A DNA stretch of 64,000 nt, from positions 186,001 to 250,000 of the forward strand of contig CAVWXY010000006.1 in NCBI GenBank assembly GCA_963758945.1, given 5' to 3'. Both the position numbers and the translations under genes were made by a program. Source of the stretch: VAZQ01 sp963758945. GTDB lineage: Bacteria; Pseudomonadota; Alphaproteobacteria; Rhizobiales; Xanthobacteraceae. The notes below the pieces were generated by a model. That model had not been told where the DNA came from. It searched no databases and worked only from the letters and a program-made list of their open reading frames with translations. Positions 31,937-40,226 of this stretch are shown one piece after another; positions within the stretch are counted from its first letter, which is position 1, and each line of letters begins with the position of its first letter.

Positions 31937-32824
31937 TTATTCCGCCGCCGCCCGGTAAGGCCGCAGCTCCTGGATCGGGATCGCGGCAAGGCGTTCGGCG
32001 AGCGTTTCGAGGTCGGCGGCCACGCGGGCAAACGACGGCGCGCGCTCGAAACGCCGCTCGTCCATATAAAGGGCGCGGTTGAGCTCGAGTTGCATGGCAT
32101 GCAGCCCGGCGGCCGGATTGCCGTAGTGCTCGGTGATGAAGCCGCCGGCGTAGGGCTTGTTGCGGCTCACCGAGTAACCCTGGGCGCGCAACGTCGACTC
32201 GATCGTCTCCGCCACCGCCGCGACGCAGCTCGTGCCGTAGCGGTCTCCCAGCACGATATCGGCGCGCGGACGTTCGTCCTTGGCGCCCGCGGTCGAAGGC
32301 ATGGAGTGGCAGTCGATCAGCACCGCGGCCCCGAAATCCCGATGGATGCGCGTGAACAGGCGACGCAGCGCCCGGTGATAAGGCTTGTACAACCCCTCGA
32401 TACGCCGGATCGCCTCGTCGACCGGCAGGCGCTGGCCGTAGATTTCCTGGGCATCGCCGACGACGCGCGCGACCGTGCCCAGACCGCCGGCGACCCGCAT
32501 CGAACGGGTATTGGCGAAGGACGGCAGGCGGCCCTCGAACATGCGCGGATCGAGCTCGTAGGGCTCGCGGTTGACGTCGACGTAGCAGCGCGGGAAGTGC
32601 GCCCGCATCAACGGGTAGCCCCGCCGTACCACCCCGAGACTAAGCTCGTCGACAAAGCAGTCCTCGGAACGGCGCAGCGTCACGATCTCGAGTCGCGATG
32701 CCGTCAGGAACGCGCGCGGATACACGCTCCCGCTGTGCGGGGAATTGAATACGATCGGTCCGCGCCATTCGGCGGGTTCGAGGATTTCGAACGGAGGGTC
32801 GAGTTCGTCTTTCAGTTCTGGCAT
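31937..32824 (-). CDS. N-formylglutamate amidohydrolase
   Basis: Hydrolyses N-formylglutamate to glutamate and formate, the last step of one histidine degradation route. The 295-residue protein shows the family motifs IVFNSPHSGSVYP, CYVDVNREPYELDP and LIDCHSMPST. The gene is divergent from cpdR, an arrangement seen in many relatives. No other hut genes are present in the window, so its true substrate could be another N-acyl or formyl compound. Confidence 0.88.
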   Translation of the reverse strand: MPELKDELDPPFEILEPAEWRGPIVFNSPHSGSVYPRAFLTASRLEIVTLRRSEDCFVDELSLGVVRRGYPLMRAHFPRCYVDVNREPYELDPRMFEGRLPSFANTRSMRVAGGLGTVARVVGDAQEIYGQRLPVDEAIRRIEGLYKPYHRALRRLFTRIHRDFGAAVLIDCHSMPSTAGAKDERPRADIVLGDRYGTSCVAAVAETIESTLRAQGYSVSRNKPYAGGFITEHYGNPAAGLHAMQLELNRALYMDERRFERAPSFARVAADLETLAERLAAIPIQELRPYRAAAE

Positions 32825-33073
32825 GACAAATTGGTCGGCTGTGGCGTGGAAGCAACGGGGACCCCCCGGGTGCTTTTGACCACCAATATCGCCGGAAACT
32901 CGCTATTGTCCATGGGGCCGGCGCCGACGCCGTGGTCGCACGGACCTTTCCGGATCACTCGCGGCCGATTTCGGAGGCCGCGGGGTTCACCCGTTATTTA
33001 CCGGGCATCCGGCTTATGAAGGCAGGGCGAAACAGGGGGGCGGAGCCGGTGCACCACCCCAGCGGGCTGCAAG

Positions 33074-33433
33074 ATGGCGAAGATTATCCTTGCCGAAGAC
33101 GACAACGACATGCGGCGCTTCCTGGTGAAGGCGCTGCAGAATGCCGGCTTCGACGTGATCTCCTTCGACAATGGGCTGTCCGCCTATCAGCGCTTGCGCG
33201 AGGAGCCGTTCGAGCTTCTGCTGACCGATATCGTGATGCCGGAGATGGACGGGATCGAATTGGCGCGGCGCGCCTCCGAGCTCGATCCCGACATCAAGAT
33301 CATGTTCATCACCGGCTTTGCCGCGGTGGCGCTCAATTCTGATTCGGCCGCGCCGAAAAACGCCAAGGTGCTTTCCAAGCCGGTGCACCTGCGCGAGCTC
33401 GTCAGCGAGGTCCAGAAGATGCTCGCCGCCTGA
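33074..33433 (+). CDS. cpdR: Single-domain response regulator CpdR
   Basis: 119-residue receiver-only protein that, unphosphorylated, delivers ClpXP substrates such as CtrA and PdeA at the cell-cycle switch of alphaproteobacteria. Motifs: LAEDDNDMRRFL at the start, phosphoacceptor Asp52 in LLLTDIVMPEMDG, FITGFAAVAL and the switch Lys in VLSKPVHLRELV. The close match to the CpdR pattern over its full length and the location next to the amidohydrolase and a tRNA gene support the assignment. The ATG at 33074 is the first in frame. Confidence 0.93.
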   Translation: MAKIILAEDDNDMRRFLVKALQNAGFDVISFDNGLSAYQRLREEPFELLLTDIVMPEMDGIELARRASELDPDIKIMFITGFAAVALNSDSAAPKNAKVLSKPVHLRELVSEVQKMLAA

Positions 33434-33529
33434 CGGCTGGGCAGAGCCACGGTCCTTGCCCCGGCTGCGGTCCTTGCCTCGGTCCGAGGGAGCCGATATG
33501 ACGAGGGCCTCCCGCCACCGGCGGCTTGC

Positions 33530-33604
33530 GGGCGCGTAGCTCAGCGGAAGAGCACTACCTTGACATGGTAGGGGTCACAGGTTCGATCCCTGTCGCGCCC
33601 ACCA
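33530..33604 (+). tRNA. tRNA-Val (anticodon GAC)
   Basis: The acceptor stem GGGCGCG (33530-33536) pairs with CGCGCCC, followed by ACCA encoded in the gene. The anticodon stem CTACC/GGTAG encloses TTGACAT, giving anticodon GAC, which reads GTC and GTT. The T arm has GTTCGATCC. All arms pair well. Confidence 0.97.
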
Positions 33605-33686
33605 TAATTTGCTCGAATGAACTGCTGTTTCTCGATCCGTTGCCGGCATCCGATTGAACTCGAGGTCGCTGGTCCCCGGCACCTGA

Positions 33687-34770
33687 TCAGTCTGGCGTCT
33701 CCTCCATCGGGCTCTCGCCGTAAATCGTCTTCAAGGTCACCTTGATGCCGAGGGCAACCGGCACCGCCATGATCACTCCTGCGACGCCGAACAGGAGTCC
33801 GCCGGACAGAAAGCAGAAGATGATCACGACCGGATTGAGCCGCGCCGCTTGTCCCAACAGCAAGGGACCGAGGAGCTGGTCGATCGACAGGCGCAAGACC
33901 GTCGCATAGATCGCGTAGCCGAGGATGGCCCAGGGTCCGGTTGCCTGCTGCAAGGCGACGAGACCTGCAACGGCGATCGCGGTGGCGGGACCGACGACCG
34001 GAATCATTTCGAGAAGGCCGGTCAGCAGGGCCAGGACGACGGCATGCCTGATGCCCAACACGAGTCCAAGGCCGACATAAGCCGCCAGCACGGCGTACGT
34101 CATGACCGCCGCCACGCCCACGAAGTAGCGCTTGAGCAGAGGGTCCAAGCGCGACCAGATTTGTCGAACCCGCGGGCGTTGATCGGGTGGCAGGAGGGAA
34201 ACAACTCCGCGCGCCAGGCTGGGGCCGCTGACCAGGAAGTAAAACAAGAGAACGGGCGTCAGAAGCAGCACGAACAGCTCGGCGAAACTCGCGGCCGTCA
34301 GCGTAATGAGACTGCCGGTATCACCGATCGAGTCGCTCAAGCTGGTTGTCAGCGCCTGAGCGATCGCGGCGGCATTCATCGATCGACCGAAGAGCGTCAC
34401 CGATCCGTCGCCGATAACGGCACGCACGAGCTCCTCGATCGTGCCGCGCAAATCGGAAACTACGGCCGACAGCCTGCGAATGAGCGGCGGGGAGAGCGAG
34501 CACTGCGATCACTGCCGCGATCGCCAAGACGATCGAGAACACGGCGGCCGCGATCAGCGAGCGGGGCAGGCGTGACTTCCGCGTGAGCCGTTCCACCGGC
34601 AACGTACATACGTAAGCAACCACGCCGGCCAGAACGAAAGGCAGCAAGATCTTCTGGATCGCATACAAAAACGCCACCGCGGCGATCAGCGCGATAACTA
34701 CTGCCGTGTTGAGGGTCGGCGGGGCCGGCGGGCCGGCTAAGGCGCCCGATGTCCGCGAGCTCGAGGTCAT
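33687..34770 (-). CDS. AI-2E family transporter, single-base frameshift
   Basis: Membrane protein of the PerM/TqsA family, which has 7-8 helices and includes exporters or antiporters of varied small solutes. The N-terminal third (ATG 34770 to about 34490) contains helices VVIALIAAVAFLYAIQKILLPFVLAGVVAYV and LPRSLIAAAVFSIVLAIAAVIAVLALP. The rest, starting with LSAVVSDLRGTIEELV, is in another frame, rejoined if one G is removed from GGGG at 34489-34492. The restored length of 360 residues is normal. The break is in a homopolymer, so an error is likely. The start overlaps the upstream glycosyltransferase stop (ATGA), so the two are cotranscribed. Confidence 0.82.
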
Positions 34771-35915
34771 GGATATGTGCGGCCTTTCCAGGTCACGCGG
34801 CCTTTCATTCGCCGGCGCACGCTGTCCACCGCCATGACCACGCCGATGGTGTAGCCCAATGGGAAAAGAAACCCGTACCAGAACGGGATTCGAAAATGCG
34901 TGGTCCCGGCGATGTAAAGCGCGAACGCCGCGGCCGAGCCGACCGACGCGATAGCCAACGCCGCGCACGAGCCGCGCGCCGCACAGCTTACGGCTTCGAG
35001 CGCGGGAATTGCTATCGCCACCCACGCAAGCAGGGCCGCGGCAAATGCGATCGCCAAGGTGCGGGCGGGACCTTCGAGCATGTCGACCAGATTCTTGGCA
35101 AGGCCCGGCCACAGCGTCTGCCAACCCGTGTACATGCGGGTCGAAAGGAGTTCATCGCCGGAGCGGAGCGCGACACTGTAGCCCGATTGCTTGACCAGAC
35201 GCGCGAGCGCGACGTCCTCGGATATCTCGGCATGAACGGCGGCGTGACCGCCGACGGCTTCGTATGCCTCGCGCCGTATCAAGATGAATTGGCCCGTTAC
35301 GGTCGCGTCCGCGCTGTCACGCGCCTGGCGCTTCCGCAGGTCCTGGCAGAACGCCAGAAGATAGAGTCCGCAGGGAAGCATCAGCCGCTCGGCAAAGCTG
35401 ACAAGCTCATGGCGCGGCGCCAGCGAAAGCAGGTCGATGCGCTCGCGGGTCGCAGCGTCGACGGCGATCGCGACCAGCATGGGTTCGCATCTGACATCGG
35501 CATCGATGAAGCAAAGCCAGTCTGCATTTTCCGAGGCCGCCTGGGCGCCGGCCCAACAGGCGTGGGACTTGCCGATCCACCGGGGCGGCAGGGGTGGACT
35601 TTGCAGCAGACGGACATGGTCGTATCGATCGGCCATGCGCGCGACGATGGCTGCCGTATCGTCGCTGGAATGATCGTCCACAACAACGATCTCCAGGAGG
35701 CCCGGCGCATAAGCTTGTGCGGCCAGGTTCGCGAGGCATGGCCCGGCATTGTGGCTCTCGTCTCGCATCGGGACCACGACCACAACTCGAGCCGTCGGCC
35801 GGGCCGACGTTCGCACGAGCGCGGGCAAGCCGCGGAACAGCCGGCTCTGGTTGAAGGCGCGCGAAATCAGCCAGCAGACCACGGCCAACCATGCGATCGA
35901 GATCACGAGCTCCAT
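34767..35915 (-). CDS. Family 2 glycosyltransferase, membrane-anchored (HpnB/CrtQ-like)
   Basis: 382-residue protein. An N-terminal helix (LVISIAWLAVVCWLISRAF) is followed by a GT-A domain with VVVVVPMRDE, VVDDHSSDDT and the metal-binding CFIDADVRC. The motif PRWIGKSHACWAG resembles the G-K-x-x-A signature of glycosyltransferases that act on hopanoid or carotenoid lipids. Three or four C-terminal helices (from about residue 270) suggest a lipid acceptor at the membrane. Cotranscribed with the AI-2E transporter by a 4-bp overlap. The acceptor and sugar are unknown. Confidence 0.8.
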   Translation of the reverse strand: MELVISIAWLAVVCWLISRAFNQSRLFRGLPALVRTSARPTARVVVVVPMRDESHNAGPCLANLAAQAYAPGLLEIVVVDDHSSDDTAAIVARMADRYDHVRLLQSPPLPPRWIGKSHACWAGAQAASENADWLCFIDADVRCEPMLVAIAVDAATRERIDLLSLAPRHELVSFAERLMLPCGLYLLAFCQDLRKRQARDSADATVTGQFILIRREAYEAVGGHAAVHAEISEDVALARLVKQSGYSVALRSGDELLSTRMYTGWQTLWPGLAKNLVDMLEGPARTLAIAFAAALLAWVAIAIPALEAVSCAARGSCAALAIASVGSAAAFALYIAGTTHFRIPFWYGFLFPLGYTIGVVMAVDSVRRRMKGRVTWKGRTYP

Positions 35916-36157
35916 CGGTCGTTCTCCGATGGTGGAGGTCCGCAAAGATTGCCGTGCAAGCCTAATCCAGCCGCACGACTTCCGAGCCGAATAGGTGACA
36001 TACGCCCGCAAGCCGGGATCGTGCCACCGGCAAGTCTATCGCAAGGCGCATGAGCGGCGGTGTTCGCGACGGCCTGATCATCAATTCCGCGATGCCATCG
36101 CGACGGACGGTCCGCGGGCTTCGGAACGCCAGCGGCGCAGGCATATCGCAAGCTCGC

Positions 36158-37303
36158 TCAAGGCCGGTTGTGACTCGCGGCCGCGTCGGGGGCACTCCCG
36201 CCCCCGGCGCCGGGCGCGCGTCCGAGCGACTCGCGATCGAATGCCACGCTCTTTATCACGGCATAGACCTTGCGTCCGGGCTCGAGCCGAAGCGTGTCGG
36301 CGGACTTCCGCGTGAGGCGCGCCGTCAGACGAACGCCGCCGCAGTCGAGATCGACCTCGACCGAGCCCTCGCCGGCCGCATCGAGCGCGGTCACGTTGCC
36401 GGGCAGCACGTTCAACGCGCTCAGCCCGTCGGGCCGCGTCGTCGCGATCATGACGTCGCGGGCACGGATACGGACCCGGACCGGCGTTCCGATCGGGAGA
36501 TCGATGTGCGGCGCCTGCAACAGGCCGGCCCCTGATCGAAGCTTCGTCAGGCCGAACGCCGAATCGTGCTCGCAGATGACGGCCTCGATCAAGGCGCCGG
36601 TCTCGCTCGTGTCCTGGCGCGCCATCAAGTCCGTCCGACCGAGGATGTCGGTCGGGGGCCCGACGGCGACGATGCGGCCCTCCAGGATCATCACCACGGT
36701 CGTTGCCAGCCGCATGACCTCGGACATCGCGTGCGACACGTAGACGATCGGCACCTCCGCTTCGTCCCGCAGGCGTTCGATGAAGGGCAAAATCTCTTCC
36801 TTGCGCGTGTCGTCGAGGGACGCGAGCGGCTCGTCCAGCAACAGGAGCCGCGGCGAGGTCAGCAGCGCCCGGCCGATTGCCACGCGCTGCTTCTCGCCCC
36901 CGGACAAAGCCCAGGGGCGGCGATCCATCAGATGGGCGAGGCCCAGAAGATCCAGCACCTGGTCGAGGCCGATGCTGCGCTCATGCTTGGCGGTGAACCA
37001 TCGGCCGAACAGCAGATTCTGCCGCACCGTGAGGTGGGGAAGAAGGCGCCCTTCCTGGAACACGTAACCGACGCGCCTGCGGTGCTTGGGAACGAAGATT
37101 CCGCGTTCGGTATCGACCAGCACTGTGTCGTCCAGCACGATTCGACCGCGGTCGGGGCGCACGACGCCGGCAATGATGTTGACCAGCGACGTCTTGCCCG
37201 CGCCGGAGCGGCCGAAGAACACCGTGAGCCGCCCTTCGGAAACAAAGCGCGCCTCGAGCAGAAAGGACCCAAATCGGTGCGTGACGTCGACCGAGAGACT
37301 CAT
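36158..37303 (-). CDS. modC: Molybdate ABC transporter ATP-binding protein
   Basis: ATPase that powers molybdate uptake with ModB. The 381-residue protein has Walker A GRSGAGKTSL, the signature LSGGEKQRVAIGRAL and Walker B LLLLDEPLASLD. A C-terminal TOBE (Mop) domain of about 70 residues (ARDVMIATTRPDGLSALNVLPG) binds molybdate or tungstate and limits transport. It starts inside the modB stop (ATGA, 37300-37303). The last gene of modABC. Confidence 0.95.
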   Translation of the reverse strand: MSLSVDVTHRFGSFLLEARFVSEGRLTVFFGRSGAGKTSLVNIIAGVVRPDRGRIVLDDTVLVDTERGIFVPKHRRRVGYVFQEGRLLPHLTVRQNLLFGRWFTAKHERSIGLDQVLDLLGLAHLMDRRPWALSGGEKQRVAIGRALLTSPRLLLLDEPLASLDDTRKEEILPFIERLRDEAEVPIVYVSHAMSEVMRLATTVVMILEGRIVAVGPPTDILGRTDLMARQDTSETGALIEAVICEHDSAFGLTKLRSGAGLLQAPHIDLPIGTPVRVRIRARDVMIATTRPDGLSALNVLPGNVTALDAAGEGSVEVDLDCGGVRLTARLTRKSADTLRLEPGRKVYAVIKSVAFDRESLGRAPGAGGGSAPDAAASHNRP

Positions 37304-38004
37304 TCGGTCAACATTCTCCGCCCGACGCGCCGCGCAATCAATTCCGACACGACGACCGCCGACATCGAAATCGCGATCGATACCAGCGTGAGGCGGATCG
37401 CGCCCGTTTCTCCGCCAGGAATCTGGGTGAAGGTGTAGATCGCGGTCGGCAGGGTCTGGGTCTCGCCTGGGATGTTGGAGACGAAGGTGATCGTGGCGCC
37501 GAACTCGCCCATGGCCTTGGCAAAGCACAGGATCATGCCGGCGATGATCCCAGGCAGGGTCAGCGGCAGCGTGACCAGCAAGAACACCCACAACGGATTG
37601 GCGCCGAGCGTGCCCGCCGCCTCCTCCAGGCGGCGGTCGACGGCTTCGATCGACAGCCGGATCGACCTGACCAAGAGGGGGAACCCCATCACCGCGCAGG
37701 CCAGCGCCGCCCCGGTCCAGCGAAAAGAGAACACGATCCCGAAATGCTCCTCCAGGAAGGCGCCGATCGGGCCGCGCCGGCCGAAGCTGAGCAGGAGCAG
37801 ATAGCCGGTGACCACCGGCGGCAGGATGAGCGGTAGGAACACGATTCCGTCGAGGATCGACTTGCCGGGGAAGCGGCCGCGCGCCAGCAGGTAGGCAACG
37901 GCGATCCCGACCGGCAGGCTCGCCAGCATCGCCACGGTCGCGACCCGCAGGCTGAGCCGAACGGCGGTCCATTCTTCCGGTGAGAGATGGAGCAGATCGT
38001 TCAT
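37300..38004 (-). CDS. modB: Molybdate ABC transporter permease
   Basis: 234-residue inner-membrane permease with five to six helices. The coupling motif EAAGTLGANPLWVFLLVTLPLTLPGI contacts ModC. The ATG at 38004 is chosen because it gives the usual length; in-frame codons upstream come from the intergenic palindromic repeat. It overlaps modC by four bases and lies 145 bp after modA, with a palindromic repeat in between. Confidence 0.94.
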   Translation of the reverse strand: MNDLLHLSPEEWTAVRLSLRVATVAMLASLPVGIAVAYLLARGRFPGKSILDGIVFLPLILPPVVTGYLLLLSFGRRGPIGAFLEEHFGIVFSFRWTGAALACAVMGFPLLVRSIRLSIEAVDRRLEEAAGTLGANPLWVFLLVTLPLTLPGIIAGMILCFAKAMGEFGATITFVSNIPGETQTLPTAIYTFTQIPGGETGAIRLTLVSIAISMSAVVVSELIARRVGRRMLTE

Positions 38005-38102
38005 GCAGTCCGCTCGCGTCTGATGGCCGCCAAGGACCGGCGGTTCTCTAAGATCGGGATGACTTTTCTTCGAATCGTCATCCCGATCTAGCTTCTTGTC
38101 TG

Positions 38103-38149
38103 AGCATGATCTTTTCCGAAAACCGCTGCACACTTTTCGGGATCATGCT
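38103..38149. repeat. Rhizobial palindromic repeat (AGCATGATC family), copy A
   Basis: AGCATGATC at 38103-38111 pairs with GATCATGCT at 38141-38149, and TTCCGAAAA with CTTTTCGG within. It lies directly after the modA stop codon and between modA and modB. A second copy is at 44474-44518. This type is frequent in Bradyrhizobium and Rhodopseudomonas genomes (family knowledge). In RNA it could make a hairpin that lowers downstream modBC expression. Confidence 0.8.
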
Positions 38150-38953
38150 TTAAGAGCGCTGGCCGCCCGGCGCCAGCACGGTAAAGCCTTGGCGCTCGAA
38201 GGCCGAGCGCGCCGCCGGCGAGTGCAGGTAGTTCAGCAACGCCGGCGCCTCGGGGTTGGTCGACTCCTTCGTCAGCGCGACCGGATAGATGATCGGCGGA
38301 TGGGTGTTCTCTGGAAACGTCCCCACGATCTTGACGGTCGGGTCGGAAGCCGCGTCGGTCTGATAGACGATCCCGAGTGGAGCCTCGCCGCGCGACACGA
38401 GGACGAGCGCGGCGCGGACGTTTTCCGCCTGCGCGATCTTGTCCTTGACAGCATTCCAGGCGCCGAGCTTCTCGAGCGCAGCCTTGCCGTATTTGCCCGC
38501 CGGCACCGCATCGACGTTGGCCATCGCAAGCCGGCCGCCCTTGAGCAGGGCTGAAAGATCGAACCCGGGCCGGATATCGGCGCTGACATTCGAACCCTTC
38601 GGCGCGATTAGCACCAGCCGGTTCCCGAGCAGGTTGAAGCGGCTCTCCGGCTTGATCAGGCCCTTCTGCTGTCCATAGTCCATCCAGGCGAGATCCGCGG
38701 AGATGAATATGTCCGCCGGCGCGCTCTGCTCGATCTGCTTGATGAGCGTGTTGCTGGCGGCGTAGGAGATGACCGCTTTCTTTGCGGTCACGCGCTGCCA
38801 TTGCGCTGCGACCTCGTCGAGCGCGTTCTTCAGGCTCGCTGCAGCGAACACCACCACGTCTCGTCCTTGTGCGGACGCCGGACCGGCGGCTGCGCCCAGC
38901 GCCACGGCGGTTACGGCGAAGAGAGCGAGCCATGCACGCCTCGTGGTGTTCAT
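38150..38953 (-). CDS. modA: Molybdate ABC transporter substrate-binding protein
   Basis: 267-residue periplasmic molybdate/tungstate receptor. A signal peptide (MNTTRRAWLALFAVTAVALGAAAGPASA) is followed by the family motifs VVVFAAASLKNALDEV, ISYAASNTLIKQIEQSAPADIFISAD, and later GIVYQTDAAS and YPVALTKES. The ATG at 38953 opens the signal peptide. Two Mo-box-like palindromes lie upstream, the nearer only 16 bp before the start codon, so repression by the ModE-type regulator in molybdate excess is expected. Confidence 0.95.
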   Translation of the reverse strand: MNTTRRAWLALFAVTAVALGAAAGPASAQGRDVVVFAAASLKNALDEVAAQWQRVTAKKAVISYAASNTLIKQIEQSAPADIFISADLAWMDYGQQKGLIKPESRFNLLGNRLVLIAPKGSNVSADIRPGFDLSALLKGGRLAMANVDAVPAGKYGKAALEKLGAWNAVKDKIAQAENVRAALVLVSRGEAPLGIVYQTDAASDPTVKIVGTFPENTHPPIIYPVALTKESTNPEAPALLNYLHSPAARSAFERQGFTVLAPGGQRS

Positions 38954-38968
38954 TGCGGCCTCCGGTTG

Positions 38969-38992
38969 CGCTATATCTGCGCAAATATATCG
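38969..38992 (-). promoter_or_regulatory. Mo-box (ModE operator), proximal to modA
   Basis: CGCTATAT-N8-ATATATCG is a near-perfect palindrome (7 of 8 arm positions) matching the alphaproteobacterial Mo-box pattern CGNTATAT-N8-ATATNNCG. It sits 16 bp before the modA ATG, where binding would block transcription. Confidence 0.75.
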
Positions 38993-39111
38993 GGGGCCAA
39001 CCATAGCGGAATTTTCGGCCGGTTCAATCGTTTCCGGGTGTGACGCGAACCGGACGAGCCGCAGTTCCCGCCGGGATTGCGGGGCCGCGGCGGCGCCGAG
39101 TGCCGTGCCTT

Positions 39112-39135
39112 CCTTATATTCTACCGGATATAGCG
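39112..39135 (-). promoter_or_regulatory. Second Mo-box, upstream of modA
   Basis: CCTTATAT-N8-ATATAGCG has the same arm spacing as the proximal Mo-box; the right arm ATATAGCG is a perfect reverse complement of CGCTATAT, and the left arm differs at one or two bases. It is 143 bp from the first box (start to start) and between mop and modA, so repression by looping is possible. Confidence 0.6.
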
Positions 39136-39250
39136 AGTGGGACCGAGGCCAACCGGGACGAACAGGTGCGGAACGCCCGTCCGGGGGACCGGCCATTGGC
39201 GCGCCGCAAATCGGCGGTCTCCGACGCCGATTTCACCCGGTCGTGTGCGG

Positions 39251-39457
39251 TCAATCGGTCGCGATCATCACGTTGGAGGCCTTGATGACCGCATAGGCCG
39301 ATTGGCCGCTCGCCAGCTTGAGCTCGTCGACAGCCTCGTTGGTGATCGACGATGTGATGATGGAGCCACCGATGTCGATACGAACATGCGCCGTCGTCTG
39401 ACCCTTTTTCACCTCCACGATCCTACCCTTGAGGACATTGCGCGCGCTGAGCTTCAT
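39251..39457 (-). CDS. mop: Molbindin (Mop), molybdate-binding TOBE protein
   Basis: 68-residue single TOBE domain that forms hexamers and stores or buffers molybdate in the cytoplasm. The start MKLSARNVLKGRIVEVKKG and the core ITSSITNEAVDELKL match the family over its full length. An ideal AGGAGGT site lies 5 bases before the ATG at 39457; an upstream in-frame start would lack one. It follows modE in the same direction and precedes modABC. Confidence 0.95.
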   Translation of the reverse strand: MKLSARNVLKGRIVEVKKGQTTAHVRIDIGGSIITSSITNEAVDELKLASGQSAYAVIKASNVMIATD

Positions 39458-39538
39458 GGGACCTCCTGTCGTGTCGACTATGGATGGGCAATCGAACGCC
39501 TCGCAAGGTCGCGACAGCGTCACGCGGGACGTGGCGTG

Positions 39539-39901
39539 CTAGCCGCGCAGCGTTCGATTCTTGCGCACCAGCTTGCCCACGGCCCGGAACTCCGCCTTGG
39601 CCGACGATCGGGCGATGTTCTCGATGGAACGATAGAGCTCGACGACGCGTTCCCCGTTCGCTGTCAGAGCGGCGCCACCGCCTTGGCGGCCGCCGATCGC
39701 CGCCGTCACCGCCGGTTGCCGCAGGGCGGCGTTGATCTGCTCGACCAGCAACCACGCTCGTCGATACGACATCCCCAGACGCCGCGCAGCCGCCGAGATC
39801 GATCCGGTGGCACGGATCGCCTCAAGCAACGCGATCTTGCCCGGGCCGATGCGGTCACCGCTCGTCAACTCGAGCCTAATGCTGAGACGGGTGTCGGCCA
39901 T
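39539..39901 (-). CDS. modE: ModE-type molybdate-responsive regulator, N-terminal domain only
   Basis: 120-residue winged-helix DNA-binding protein with IGPGKIALLEAIRATGSISAAARRLGMSYRRAWLLVEQIN. It matches the N-terminal LysR-like domain of ModE. The molybdate-binding TOBE domains are missing, so it either works constitutively or takes its metal signal from a partner such as Mop, encoded just downstream. Expected to bind the Mo-boxes upstream of modA. The ATG at 39901 is chosen because upstream codons have no family match. Confidence 0.88.
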   Translation of the reverse strand: MADTRLSIRLELTSGDRIGPGKIALLEAIRATGSISAAARRLGMSYRRAWLLVEQINAALRQPAVTAAIGGRQGGGAALTANGERVVELYRSIENIARSSAKAEFRAVGKLVRKNRTLRG

Positions 39902-39991
39902 GGATCTGGCATGCCTGCAAGGATCGCGATCAGAACACCGCCAACCCGTTGCCTTCGTCAAGGGTCTTGTCGTTGTCGCCAACACCGCCGT

Positions 39992-40066
39992 CTAGTGTCC
40001 CGATTCCGAAGTTCGCATCATTGTGCGGCACCCTCGTTTGCGAACTTCGGAATCGAAGGACACTAG
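39992..40066. repeat. CTAG-bounded long palindrome, element 1
   Basis: 75 bp. Outer arms CTAGTGTCC and GGACACTAG (9 bp, perfect); inner arms of 17 bp at 40001-40017 and 40039-40055, also perfect, with an AA bulge and a 21-base loop. It has no coding potential. Element 2, 12 bp away, has the same architecture. Both arms include a GANTC site. Confidence 0.85.
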
Positions 40067-40078
40067 CAACTTATTGAT

Positions 40079-40156
40079 CTAGTGTGGCTTTGGTTCAGAA
40101 GTCCGCATCTCGGACTCGCCGTGAGAATGATGCGGACTTCTGAACCGCCACACTAG
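40079..40156. repeat. CTAG-bounded long palindrome, element 2
   Basis: 78 bp. Outer arms CTAGTGTGGC and GCCACACTAG (10 bp, perfect); inner 17-bp arms at 40092-40108 and 40130-40146, perfect, with a TTT bulge. Same ends (CTAGTG) and shared core (CAGAAGTCCGCA versus CCGAAGTTCGCA) as element 1, but clearly diverged, so these are two members of a family rather than a recent duplication. Confidence 0.85.
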
Positions 40157-40226
40157 GCGCCTTTTCGAGATTGCGCGCACGCAGCGTCTTCGCATGAAGT
40201 CGTGAGTTGCGACGCGGCAGCTGTTC

